64,000 bases of DNA, from NCBI RefSeq assembly GCF_963931595.1, contig NZ_OZ007030.1, positions 2,224,481 through 2,288,480 on the forward strand, in the 5' to 3' direction. Within the stretch, counting starts at the first letter, position 1, and every line of letters begins with the position of its first letter. Source of the DNA: an uncultured Subdoligranulum sp. (GTDB lineage Bacteria; Bacillota; Clostridia; Oscillospirales; Ruminococcaceae). The position numbers and the translations under genes were made by a program. This document shows positions 17,203 through 25,061 of the stretch, one piece after another. The notes beneath the pieces are model-generated. The model had not been told where the DNA came from and did no database searches. It was given only the letters and a program-made list of their open reading frames with translations.

Positions 17203-17231
17203 TTGCACAACGGGGCGCCAGGCAGTATAAT
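17203..17231 (+). promoter_or_regulatory. Promoter of icd
   Basis: TTGCAC (17203-17208), 17-nt spacer, consensus TATAAT (17226-17231). A GC-rich hairpin (GCAGGC/GCCTGC, about 17260-17284) lies in the leader before the AAGAGG ribosome site. Confidence 0.75.
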
Positions 17232-17306
17232 ATTGGGTATATCATCCAGGACAAGACCCGCAGGCCTTCGGGCCCGGGCCTGCTGAGAGAAAAGAGGTAG
17301 CTGCCA

Positions 17307-18521
17307 ATGGAAAAGATCAAGATGACCACTCCCCTGGTGGAGATGGACGGCGACGAGATGACCCGCATCCTCTGGAAACAGATCAAGGACGAGGTCATTC
17401 TGCCCTTTGTGGAGCTGAAAACCGAGTACTATGACCTGGGCCTTGTCCACCGCGAAGAGACCAAGGACCAGGTGACTATCGACGCCGCCAACGCCAACAA
17501 GAAGTACGGCGTGGCCGTGAAGTGCGCCACCATAACCCCCAACGCCCAGCGCGTCAAGGAGTACAACCTCTCCCAGATGTGGAAGAGCCCCAACGGCACC
17601 ATCCGCGCCATCCTGGACGGCACGGTCTTCCGGGCGCCCATCATGGTCAAGGGCATCTCCCCGGTGGTGCGCACCTGGCAGAAACCCATCACCATCGCCC
17701 GTCACGCCTTCGGCGATGTCTACCGCGCCACCGAGTACCGCGTGCCCGGCCCCGGCAAGGCGGAACTGCTCTTCACCGGCGCCGACGGCACCACCTTCCG
17801 GCAGACCATCAACGACTTTGACGGCGCCGGCGTGATCCAGGGCCAGTTCAACAAGGACAGCTCCATCACCAGCTTTGCCCGGTCCTGCTTCCAGTTCGCC
17901 GTGGACACCAAACAGGATCTGTGGTTCTCCACCAAGGACACCATCTCCAAGCAGTACGACCACACCTTCAAGGACATCTTCCAGGAGATCTACGACACCG
18001 AATACAAGGAGAAGTTCGAGGCCCTGGGCATCGAGTACTTCTACACCCTCATCGACGACGCCGTGGCCCGGGTCATCCGCTCCAAGGGCGGCTTCATCTG
18101 GGCCTGCAAGAACTACGACGGCGACGTGATGAGCGACATGGTCTCCACCGCCTTCGGCTCGCTGGCCATGATGACCTCGGTGCTGGTCTCCCCCGACGGC
18201 AACTACGAGTACGAGGCCGCCCACGGCACCGTCACCCGCCACTACTACAAGTACCTCAAGGGCGAGGAGACCTCCACCAACCCGGTGGCCACCCTCTTTG
18301 CCTGGTCGGGTGCGCTGCGCAAGCGCGGCGAGCTGGACGGCATTGACGCCCTGCCCCGCTTCGCCGACGCCCTGGAGAAGGCCACCATCGACACCATCGA
18401 AGCTGGCGTCATGACCGGCGACCTCTGCGCCATGTGGGAGGGTGAAGTGCCCGCCCGCAAGGTGACCTCGCTGCAGTTCCTGCAGGAAATCCGCACCCGC
18501 CTGGAAGCCGCCCTGGCCTGA
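17307..18521 (+). CDS. icd: NADP-dependent isocitrate dehydrogenase (eukaryotic-like type)
   Basis: A 404-residue cytoplasmic enzyme that converts isocitrate to 2-oxoglutarate and CO2 with NADP+. The [13 protein letters not shown] start, the [17 protein letters not shown] substrate loop and [11 protein letters not shown] near the coenzyme site match the IDH1-like (subfamily II) form rather than E. coli Icd. It is monocistronic with its own promoter and terminator. In fermentative anaerobes it supplies 2-oxoglutarate for glutamate and NADPH. Confidence 0.95.
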   Translation: MEKIKMTTPLVEMDGDEMTRILWKQIKDEVILPFVELKTEYYDLGLVHREETKDQVTIDAANANKKYGVAVKCATITPNAQRVKEYNLSQMWKSPNGTIRAILDGTVFRAPIMVKGISPVVRTWQKPITIARHAFGDVYRATEYRVPGPGKAELLFTGADGTTFRQTINDFDGAGVIQGQFNKDSSITSFARSCFQFAVDTKQDLWFSTKDTISKQYDHTFKDIFQEIYDTEYKEKFEALGIEYFYTLIDDAVARVIRSKGGFIWACKNYDGDVMSDMVSTAFGSLAMMTSVLVSPDGNYEYEAAHGTVTRHYYKYLKGEETSTNPVATLFAWSGALRKRGELDGIDALPRFADALEKATIDTIEAGVMTGDLCAMWEGEVPARKVTSLQFLQEIRTRLEAALA

Positions 18522-18537
18522 TTTTTCCCTGTACAGC

Positions 18538-18577
18538 AAAAGCCGTGCCCCGTTTTGCAGCGGGGCACGGCTTTTTT
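18538..18577. terminator. icd terminator
   Basis: Perfect 14-bp hairpin, AAGCCGTGCCCCG and its complement around TTTTGCAG, ending in TTTTTT; convergent genes flank it. Confidence 0.9.
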
Positions 18578-18587
18578 GGTATGCAGG

Positions 18588-18794
18588 TCAGTGGGACCAG
18601 ATGTTGTTTTCCAGGTCCTTCAGACGGCCCTTGTAGTCGGCGATGAGCGCTTCGGTCTTGTCCCCGTCGGGGAAGGTGACCAGATAGTCGTCCCCTGCCT
18701 GGTGGAACCCGATGACGCCCGCCAGGCCTGCCATCTCGGCCACCTTGACGAGGGTATGATAATCGTATTCCTTGGAACTGATGAGAAGATTCAT
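18588..18794 (-). CDS. Small conserved-looking protein of unknown function
   Basis: A 68-residue protein beginning MNLLISSKEYDYHTLVKVAE. A strong AAAGGAG site lies ten bases upstream of ATG 18794, which supports real translation. It alternates hydrophobic and charged residues like a small alpha/beta domain, has no cysteine motif and no membrane segment. It lies downstream of the aconitase X operon on the same strand. I do not recognise its family. Confidence 0.55.
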   Translation of the reverse strand: MNLLISSKEYDYHTLVKVAEMAGLAGVIGFHQAGDDYLVTFPDGDKTEALIADYKGRLKDLENNIWSH

Positions 18795-18862
18795 GACAAG
18801 CACTCCTTTTCTGCGCGATGCGCTTCTAGTGTACCACAAGGTCCGGCCGTCCTGCAAGTGCT

Positions 18863-19306
18863 TCAGTCTACCCGGACCACGCCGCCCTCCTGGACGGTGA
18901 TGGTCATGCCGTCCTTGACATAGTGGAGGAATTCCTCCCCCAGGCAGTCGATGACCGGCATGCTCACATTGTCCAGCCAGACGGCGGCCAGCACCGAACC
19001 GGCGGCGGCCAGCGAGTCGATGGGGTTGGAGAAGAGCAGGCAGGCCGGCTGGCGGTGCATGGAACAGGCGCAGTAGAGCACCAGCCCGCCGGTGGTGGAG
19101 CCGATGGTCTGGGGCAGGCAGAGAGCCTTGCCCGCCATGGGCTTGCCGTAGAGGTCGGGGTTGTTCTGGTCACCGCAGGTGGCCTTTTTGTCGCCGAACT
19201 GCAGGGCCTTCTGGAAGGAGGCCAGCGTGTTCAGTCCCCCGTGGGAGACCAGCGCCGGGGCGCTGACGCAGCCGGGGGCAATGACCCGTCCGTGAAATTC
19301 TTTCAT
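18863..19306 (-). CDS. Aconitase X swivel-domain subunit (DUF126)
   Basis: A 147-residue small subunit of aconitase X. The segments VSHGGLNTLASFQ and LPQTIGSTTGGLVLYCAC match the swivel domain, whose GSTTGG loop contributes to the active site. It pairs with the large subunit encoded just upstream, overlapping by four bases (ATGA), with an AGGAGG site inside that gene. Bacterial AcnX enzymes are dehydratases, characterised members acting on cis-3-hydroxy-L-proline, while archaeal ones act on mevalonate 5-phosphate. The substrate here is unproven. Confidence 0.85.
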   Translation of the reverse strand: MKEFHGRVIAPGCVSAPALVSHGGLNTLASFQKALQFGDKKATCGDQNNPDLYGKPMAGKALCLPQTIGSTTGGLVLYCACSMHRQPACLLFSNPIDSLAAAGSVLAAVWLDNVSMPVIDCLGEEFLHYVKDGMTITVQEGGVVRVD

Positions 19307-20583
19307 GCCCGGGCACCTCCTTTCGTGATCTGGGCGAGGATCTCATCCTCAGTGTAGTAGCGTGCCGTGGTGTAGGTGCGCAGCTTGTTGGAACAGGTGA
19401 TCACCGGCATGGACGCGCAGAGGGGATTGTTCATGTACATCAGCGGGCAGATGCAGGAGAGGATGACGCCGGTGGCCGCCAGCCGGGCGGCGTAGGGCGT
19501 GGCATCGAAGGCCTTCCTGACACCGGGGGCGGTGGTGAAGACGGTGGGCACGCAGACTTTGGTGCGGCCGTTTTCCTTCAGCGCCGTTTCCAGACGGTCG
19601 GTCCAGTCCTTGAGCTGCTGCAGGCTCAGGTGGGGGCAGCCCACAAAGCAGAGCTTGGGTCTGGCGTCGGGATTTTTCCAGACGAGCGGATAGTTGTCCT
19701 GGACCCGCTGGAGCTCGGCGTCGTCGATAACATACTCTTTGGCGTCGGGGGCGATGAGGGCGGTGCCCTGCTCCTTGGCCTCGGGGGTCAGGCCGTCGAT
19801 GTGGTAGAGCCCCACCGCGCCGTTGGAGGCGGTGGCCGCGCCGAAGTCCTTGAGGTAGGCGCAGGCGGCGTCATCCAGCTCATTGCCCAGCCACTTGTCC
19901 AGCCCCATGACGTAGGGCACATCCTCCATGACCTTCATGCCGATGGCTGAGCCCAGCAGCTGGGCTTCCGGCTTTTTGGTGGTCTCCACCCGGATGACCC
20001 AGGTGGCCTTGCGGCCCTCGTCGGTGAGCAGGCCGAAGTAGGGCACATAGCCGGCCACCGAGCCCATCAGGTCCATGATGCCGGAGTTGCGGTTGCACCG
20101 GGCGCCCAGCACCGAGTTGGCGTAGACCACCGCCGAGGATTCCGCCCAGCTGAGCACCTCGCCCTTGGCGGGGCGGTTGCCCTGTTCGTCCAGGTAGCAG
20201 GCGCAGCTGAAGGCGTCGTCGCTCATCAGGCCCAGCTGGCGCAGCTGGCCTTCGTAGAAGTCCTGGCGGCTGTACATGAATTTCTTGAAGACCAGATTCT
20301 GCAGGAAATTGGCCGGCACGTTGGGATCCAGCGGCCGCGGGTCCGCCGAGAACTTCTGGCCTGACACAGCCCCCGCTTCAATGAGCTGGTTCATCAGGTC
20401 GTACACCGGGCCCAGCGCCTTCAGGCCGAAGGAGGTGACCAGATGGTTGTATCGGGATGTCACCGGCACCAGTTTTTCGGCGCCGAAGATTTCGCCGTAC
20501 ATGATGAGGGTCTTCATGACCTTGGCCATCGTCTCGCCCTTGGCGCCGTCGAGGATGGCCTGTTGTTCTTCGGTAAGTTGCAT
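19303..20583 (-). CDS. Aconitase X catalytic subunit (DUF521)
   Basis: A 426-residue catalytic subunit. The MQLTEEQQAILDGAKGETMAK start, VPVTSRYNHLVTSFG segment, GARCNRNSGIMDLMG region and the C-terminal ILSCICPLMYMNNPLCASMP cysteine motif are typical of AcnX large subunits, whose cysteines hold an iron-sulfur cluster. Together with the DUF126 subunit it should dehydrate a hydroxy acid or hydroxyproline-like substrate in the cytoplasm. It is 13 bases downstream of an enoate-reductase-like gene, so a dehydration then reduction sequence is plausible. Confidence 0.85.
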   Translation of the reverse strand: MQLTEEQQAILDGAKGETMAKVMKTLIMYGEIFGAEKLVPVTSRYNHLVTSFGLKALGPVYDLMNQLIEAGAVSGQKFSADPRPLDPNVPANFLQNLVFKKFMYSRQDFYEGQLRQLGLMSDDAFSCACYLDEQGNRPAKGEVLSWAESSAVVYANSVLGARCNRNSGIMDLMGSVAGYVPYFGLLTDEGRKATWVIRVETTKKPEAQLLGSAIGMKVMEDVPYVMGLDKWLGNELDDAACAYLKDFGAATASNGAVGLYHIDGLTPEAKEQGTALIAPDAKEYVIDDAELQRVQDNYPLVWKNPDARPKLCFVGCPHLSLQQLKDWTDRLETALKENGRTKVCVPTVFTTAPGVRKAFDATPYAARLAATGVILSCICPLMYMNNPLCASMPVITCSNKLRTYTTARYYTEDEILAQITKGGARA

Positions 20584-20596
20584 TGGTTTTGCCTCC

Positions 20597-22657
20597 TTAC
20601 AGCTTCATGCAGACATCCCACGCCCGCCAGATGACGGTGCGCAGGTTGCCCACCTTGTTGGCATCGCCCACCAGGTGGATGTGGCGGCCCTTGGGGGCCA
20701 GCGGTGCCGGGCGGTAGCCCACCGACAGGATCACCGAATCCGCCGGCAGTTCCTTCGTGGTGCCGTCCTTGGCGGCGACGGTGACGCTGCCGTCCTTGAT
20801 CTCCTTGAGGGACGTTTCCAGATAGACCGGCACTTTGTTGGTCTTGAAGAAGTCCCGCAGATAGCTCGCGTTGGCCAGGCTGACGGCGGGCGACGCGATG
20901 AGGTCGTTCTGCATCTCCACGATGGCGGGCTGCTTGCCCTGGAGATAGAGATCGTAGGCGATCTCGCAGCCGGTGAGGCCGCCGCCCACAATGACCACCT
21001 TGTCCCCCACCGGGGCCTTGCCCAGCAGGTAATCCACCGCCTGGATGCCCTTTTCGGCCCCGGGCACCCGCAGATGGACCGCCGAGGCGCCGGTGGCGAC
21101 GATGACTTCATCGGCCCCCAGGGTGGCGGGGTCGGTGACCTCGGTGTTGAGCTTCACCGTGATGTTGGGGTACTTGGTCAGTTCCCGGGCGTACCAGGTC
21201 AGCAGGCCCCGGTCCTTTTCTTTAAAGGAGGGCGCGGCTGCCGCCACGAAGACGCCGCCCAGGGCGCCGCTCTTCTCGTAGATCGTCACGGTGTGGCCCC
21301 GCTGGGCGCAGACCAGGGCGGACTCCATGCCGCCGATGCCGCCGCCGATGACGGCGATGTTTTTCTTGTGTTCCGCCGGGGTGATCCTGTACTTATGGGA
21401 CTGCATGGTGGGGGGATTCAGGGCGCACCGCGCCATGCCCCGGGTGTCCGGGAAGGACTGGGCGTTGGCATGGCCCTTGTAGTGGGACAGGTTGAAGCAG
21501 CCGTTGTGGCAGCAGATGCAGGGACGGATGTCTTCGGTGCGGTCCTCCAGCAGCTTGGTGACCCACTCGCCGTCCGCCAAAAACTGCCGGGCCACGCCCA
21601 TGGCGTCGATGCGGCCCGCCGCGATGGCCTCGGCGGCCACGTCGGGCTCCATACGGCCGGCGCAGACCACCGGGATGCCCACGCAGCCCTTGATGTGGGC
21701 CACATCGTCCAGGTTGCAGTTCTGGGGCATGTACATGGGCGGATGGGACCAGTACCAGGAATCGTAGGTGCCGTTGTCGGCGTCCAGCATGTCGTAGCCG
21801 GCGTCCTGGAGGTATCTGGCGGCCTTCTCGCTCTCCTCCATGTCCCGGCCGATCTCGGTGTAGTCGGTCTCGCCGGGCAGGGCGCCGTAGCAGAAATCCT
21901 TCACCTTGGAGATGACGCTGTACCGGATGGAGACGGGATAATCCTGGCCGCAGACCGCCTTGATGGCCTTGACGATCTCCACGGCGAAGCGGTAGCGGTT
22001 CTCAAAGCTGCCGCCATAGGCGTCGGTGCGGTGGTTGGTGTACTTCATGGCGAACTGGTCCAGCAGGTAGCCCTCGTGCACCGCGTGGACCTCCACGCCG
22101 TCCACCCCGGCCTCCTTGCAGAGCAGGGCGGTCCTGGCGAAGGCGTCGATGATCTCCTCGATCTGGGGCACCGTCATCTGGGGGCAGGTGACCCCCTCCG
22201 CCCAGCGGGCGGGCAGCGGACTGGGGCTGGCCAGCTGGTAGTCGGTGTCCAGGATGGGCTTGGCCAGCGTGCGCAGGATGGGATTCTTGTGCAGCGGAAG
22301 CACCTGGTCGGAGATGCCCCAGGACCGGCCCATGCCCGCCGTCATCTGGACGAAGAGCTTGGCGCCGGTGGCGTGGATCTGCTCCATGTAGGGCTTGAGC
22401 TGGCGGAACATCTTCTTGTTCTGGTAAAGCCACCGCCCGCCGATGGTGTCCCGGATGGGGGCAATGCCCGGGATGATGAGGCCCACGTTGTTGCGGGCCC
22501 GCTCCAGGAAAAACCGGGCGGCCTCGGTGTCAAAGTGGTTGGGTTCCATCCACCCGAAGAGGGAGGTGCCGCCCATGGGGCAGAGCACGATGCGGTTCTT
22601 GATCTCCACCTTGCCGATCTTCCAGGGGGTGAACAGCGACTGATAGGCCTGATTCAT
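20597..22657 (-). CDS. Old yellow enzyme/2,4-dienoyl-CoA reductase family (BaiCD/FldZ-like)
   Basis: A 686-residue Fe-S flavoenzyme. Residues 1-370 form the FMN TIM barrel with HAVHEGYLLDQF (191-202), containing the flavin/substrate His. Cys380, 382, 383, 387 and 411 form the Fe4S4-binding region. From about residue 433, IAVIGGGIGGMESA begins the FAD/NAD(P)H module, with a second VVIVGGGLTGCE motif. The family reduces activated C=C bonds (bile acid intermediates, cinnamate, dienoyl-CoA). It heads the operon with aconitase X. The substrate is inferred only as an alpha,beta-unsaturated acid or CoA ester. Confidence 0.85.
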   Translation of the reverse strand: MNQAYQSLFTPWKIGKVEIKNRIVLCPMGGTSLFGWMEPNHFDTEAARFFLERARNNVGLIIPGIAPIRDTIGGRWLYQNKKMFRQLKPYMEQIHATGAKLFVQMTAGMGRSWGISDQVLPLHKNPILRTLAKPILDTDYQLASPSPLPARWAEGVTCPQMTVPQIEEIIDAFARTALLCKEAGVDGVEVHAVHEGYLLDQFAMKYTNHRTDAYGGSFENRYRFAVEIVKAIKAVCGQDYPVSIRYSVISKVKDFCYGALPGETDYTEIGRDMEESEKAARYLQDAGYDMLDADNGTYDSWYWSHPPMYMPQNCNLDDVAHIKGCVGIPVVCAGRMEPDVAAEAIAAGRIDAMGVARQFLADGEWVTKLLEDRTEDIRPCICCHNGCFNLSHYKGHANAQSFPDTRGMARCALNPPTMQSHKYRITPAEHKKNIAVIGGGIGGMESALVCAQRGHTVTIYEKSGALGGVFVAAAAPSFKEKDRGLLTWYARELTKYPNITVKLNTEVTDPATLGADEVIVATGASAVHLRVPGAEKGIQAVDYLLGKAPVGDKVVIVGGGLTGCEIAYDLYLQGKQPAIVEMQNDLIASPAVSLANASYLRDFFKTNKVPVYLETSLKEIKDGSVTVAAKDGTTKELPADSVILSVGYRPAPLAPKGRHIHLVGDANKVGNLRTVIWRAWDVCMKL

Positions 22658-22708
22658 AGAGTTGCTCCTTTCTGTACGGGTTCCCGCCGTACGGGGGGGT
22701 CTGTTACC

Positions 22709-22737
22709 AGTATACCATTGCCCCCGTCTCCCGGCAA
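22709..22737 (-). promoter_or_regulatory. Promoter of the enoate reductase-aconitase X operon
   Basis: Minus strand TTGCCG (22737-22732), 17-nt spacer, TATACT (22714-22709), about 50 nt before ATG 22657. Confidence 0.7.
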
Positions 22738-22754
22738 GGAAACAGGGGCAGATT

Positions 22755-23993
22755 TCAGTCGGCCAGCGAGAAGCTGAATACCGCCGTGGGATCGTCGTAA
22801 TTTTCGTTGGAGACCCACAGCGCCGTCTTCTTGGTCAGGTTGTACACCACACTGTGCACGGTGCAGTTGTTCCGGTCGTCGTTGTCCCAGGTGCGGCGGC
22901 CCACACTGCGCAGAATGTCCATGGCTGCCTGCTCGTCGGCCACCACGCCGTCAGTGGCCTGCAGCACCTCGTACAGATGGTCATACCGGTCGGCGCCCTT
23001 CTTCTCCTCGGCGGCCACGCCCTCATAGTAGCCGGGCTGCAGCACGAAGTTGGTCACTGCCTGGAAGTTGCAGGCGCCTTCCCGCTCGCCGATATCGCTG
23101 TCCTGGTCGTTGTAGACCACCTTCAGGGTGCGCTGGCTGCCGTCGTTGTCGGTGGCGTCGGTGGCGGCATCGTTGGTCCACTCCAGGATGGCGCTCTTGC
23201 CGCTGGCATCCGCCACCATGTAATGGTAGGAGGTGTTGGCAGAGTCATGCAGGTCGTAGGAGGAGGCGATCTCCACGGCCTCCTCCACGTTGTCGGCGTA
23301 GTCCAGGATGAGGCGCAGCAGCGTGGTGGAGGTGAAGTCCGGCTTGTCGGTATCCTGGTCGGTGGCTACCGTCTCGTCGCCGCCCTGGTAGGTCATGTAG
23401 ATGCCGCAGCTGACGCCCGCGTCGTTGATGCCGTCCAGCGGGGTATAGGGAGCGGCCAGGCAGATCACCTTGTTCATCAGGCCGGTCAGGTCCTTGTCCA
23501 CATCGATGCCCAGGAACTGCAGGTCGGTGGTGGAGATGGTGGCGTGACGGCCCTCGGTGGCGTCGGTGAAGACCAGCATGGTGTTGGTCTTGGAGAAGTC
23601 ATAGTTGCGGCCGAACAGGGCGTCCCCGTTCTCCGCCGTGGCGGTGAAGGAGGAGCAGCCGATGGTGGGCGCCGTCATGTTCAGGTCCACCACGCCGTGG
23701 GTGATGTGGTCGGTGATGAACTGGATCAGCTCGGTGTCATTGCTGACGCCGCCCTGGGTCACGAAATCGTCCAGATAGAACCCGCCCTGGACGTTCATCG
23801 AGTAGACGGCGCCGTCCTCGTGGTCATCGTTGCGCTCCCGCAGCATCTTGATGCTGGCCACGGTGCCGATCTCGTTGTGCCAGATGCCGAAGATCACCGC
23901 CGCCGCGGCCACCAGCAGCACCACGATCACCGCCACCACGGCCAGTACGATCTTTTTCACACTCCGTTTGGGTTTTACTTCCACTGCATTCAT
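22755..23993 (-). CDS. Membrane-anchored Ntn-type linear amide hydrolase (C45/choloylglycine hydrolase-like)
   Basis: A 412-residue protein with a basic N-terminus and one membrane anchor (about residues 13-37), placing the rest outside the cell. The C-terminal region resembles the acyl-CoA:6-APA acyltransferase/choloylglycine hydrolase superfamily: Cys113 in TIGCSSFTATAENG is the likely nucleophile, followed by ALFGRNYDF and, further on, YTPLDGINDAGVSCGIY with the conserved Asn-Asp. Nucleophile exposure in this family needs removal of the preceding propeptide, which here would include the anchor. It may cleave bile-salt, acyl-amide or penicillin-like bonds; the substrate is unknown. Confidence 0.7.
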   Translation of the reverse strand: MNAVEVKPKRSVKKIVLAVVAVIVVLLVAAAAVIFGIWHNEIGTVASIKMLRERNDDHEDGAVYSMNVQGGFYLDDFVTQGGVSNDTELIQFITDHITHGVVDLNMTAPTIGCSSFTATAENGDALFGRNYDFSKTNTMLVFTDATEGRHATISTTDLQFLGIDVDKDLTGLMNKVICLAAPYTPLDGINDAGVSCGIYMTYQGGDETVATDQDTDKPDFTSTTLLRLILDYADNVEEAVEIASSYDLHDSANTSYHYMVADASGKSAILEWTNDAATDATDNDGSQRTLKVVYNDQDSDIGEREGACNFQAVTNFVLQPGYYEGVAAEEKKGADRYDHLYEVLQATDGVVADEQAAMDILRSVGRRTWDNDDRNNCTVHSVVYNLTKKTALWVSNENYDDPTAVFSFSLAD

Positions 23994-24017
23994 AGTTTTT
24001 TCCTTTCCTCTTCCCTT

Positions 24018-24458
24018 TTACTGGGGAATTCCCTCTCGACTCAGACGCCGGAGATTGTCCGTGATGGATTCCAGCGCCCGGTAAAAGACATCCCGTTCCT
24101 CCTCGGTCAGGTCGCGGCCCGCTTCCGCCACGGCGCGGCAGGCCCGCCGCCGCACCTGGTACGCCGCCGCACGGCCCGCCTCGGTGAGCACCACCTTGCC
24201 GCCGTAGCCGCCCTGCTTGCTGACCAGGCCCTTTTCCTCCAGGATGGCCAGCATCCGGGAAGCGTCGGATTTGTCCTTCAGGATCATCTCGCACAGCTCC
24301 TGCACCGTCACCCCCTCGGGATGGCGGGACAGCATGGTCAGGTAGGTGGCGTGGGCGCCTTTCAGGCCGTAGGCCTTCATTTCCTCCCCCGCCAGCTTGT
24401 GCCAGCAGCGGGAGCTCTCGGCCAGCGCCACCGTGAACCGCTCAAACCGGTCGATCAT
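24018..24458 (-). CDS. MarR family transcriptional regulator
   Basis: A 146-residue winged-helix regulator. HATYLTMLSRHPEGVTVQELCEMILKD leads into the recognition helix KSDASRMLAILEEKGLV, with the wing YGGKVVLTEAG. I chose ATG 24458 because AGGAGG lies six bases upstream. Its promoter contains two related palindromes (24483-24502 and 24513-24544), so autoregulation and control of the divergent MATE gene are likely. MarR proteins release DNA on binding small aromatic or drug-like ligands. Confidence 0.9.
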   Translation of the reverse strand: MIDRFERFTVALAESSRCWHKLAGEEMKAYGLKGAHATYLTMLSRHPEGVTVQELCEMILKDKSDASRMLAILEEKGLVSKQGGYGGKVVLTEAGRAAAYQVRRRACRAVAEAGRDLTEEERDVFYRALESITDNLRRLSREGIPQ

Positions 24459-24482
24459 GGACAACCTCCTCTCTTTTGTCTA

Positions 24483-24502
24483 AAAGTTGAAATTACAACT
24501 TT
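24483..24502. promoter_or_regulatory. Operator-like palindrome 1
   Basis: AAAGTTG, 6-nt spacer, CAACTTT, a perfect 7-bp inverted repeat just downstream of the marR -10 box. It shares the AAGTTG-N6-CAACTT core with the second palindrome. Confidence 0.75.
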
Positions 24503-24505
24503 CCC

Positions 24506-24534
24506 AGTATAGCAGCCAGAAGTTGCGTTGTCAA
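24506..24534 (-). promoter_or_regulatory. marR promoter
   Basis: Minus strand consensus TTGACA (24534-24529), 17-nt spacer, TATACT (24511-24506). The -35 box lies inside palindrome 2. Confidence 0.8.
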
Positions 24535-24544
24535 CTTCTGGCTG
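24513..24544. promoter_or_regulatory. Operator-like palindrome 2
   Basis: CAGCCAGAAGTTG, 6-nt spacer, then its exact complement: 13-bp perfect arms sharing the AAGTTG-N6-CAACTT core with palindrome 1 and covering the marR -35 box. Confidence 0.8.
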
Positions 24545-24572
24545 GCAATTTTTTCCGCCGGTGTCCCGCCAG

Positions 24573-24601
24573 GTGACAGAACGGCGATGCTATAGTATAC
24601 T
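24573..24601 (+). promoter_or_regulatory. Promoter of the truncated MATE gene
   Basis: GTGACA (24573-24578), 17-nt spacer, TATACT (24596-24601), divergent from marR and about 30 nt from palindrome 2. Confidence 0.65.
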
Positions 24602-24662
24602 GAAAAGAAAACGCGTGAGACCGCTGATCCGATCCCCCGGGAAAGTGAGAACCCCTGTCCAG

Positions 24663-25061
24663 ATGAAACAGAGCCAGAGCAAGGAATACCTGTTTGAGCG
24701 CATGCCGGTGCCCGGCGCCGTGCTGCAGCTGTCCACCCCCATCGTCATCAGTTCGCTGGTGACCATCCTGTACAACCTGGCCGACACCTTCTTTGTCGGC
24801 ATGCTCAGCGCCCCGGTGCAGAACGCCGCCGTCACGCTGGTCTACCCGGTGACGCTGGCCTTCAACGCCGTGAACAACCTGTTCGGGGTGGGGGTGTCCA
24901 GCGCCATGAGCCGCAACCTGGGCCGCAAAGCCTACGACGATGTGCGCACCTGTTCGGCCTTCGGCTTCTACGGGGCGCTGTGCAGCGGCGTGCTGTTCTC
25001 CGCCTTGTGTCTTCTTTTCCGGGACCCGCTGCTGGTGCTGCTGGGCACCGACGCCTCCTGG
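24663..25061 (+). pseudogene. MATE transporter, N-terminal fragment
   Basis: About 133 residues of a MATE protein starting MKQSQSKEYLFERMPVPGAV, including ILYNLADTFFVGML and GVGVSSAMSRNLG, then stopping being MATE-like after LLVLLGTDAS. A full protein would be about 450 residues. At about 25055 the frame runs into the antisense of a dockerin-type gene and stops at 25169. The intact promoter and MarR operators argue it was a working MarR-controlled drug exporter before the break, or that the contig is wrongly joined here. Confidence 0.85.

Noticed and set aside
17232..17306. A TPP-type riboswitch before icd, because of a CTGAGAG motif
   Set aside because: Only this heptamer matches; the second conserved element and the expected helices are missing, and isocitrate dehydrogenase is not a thiamine gene.
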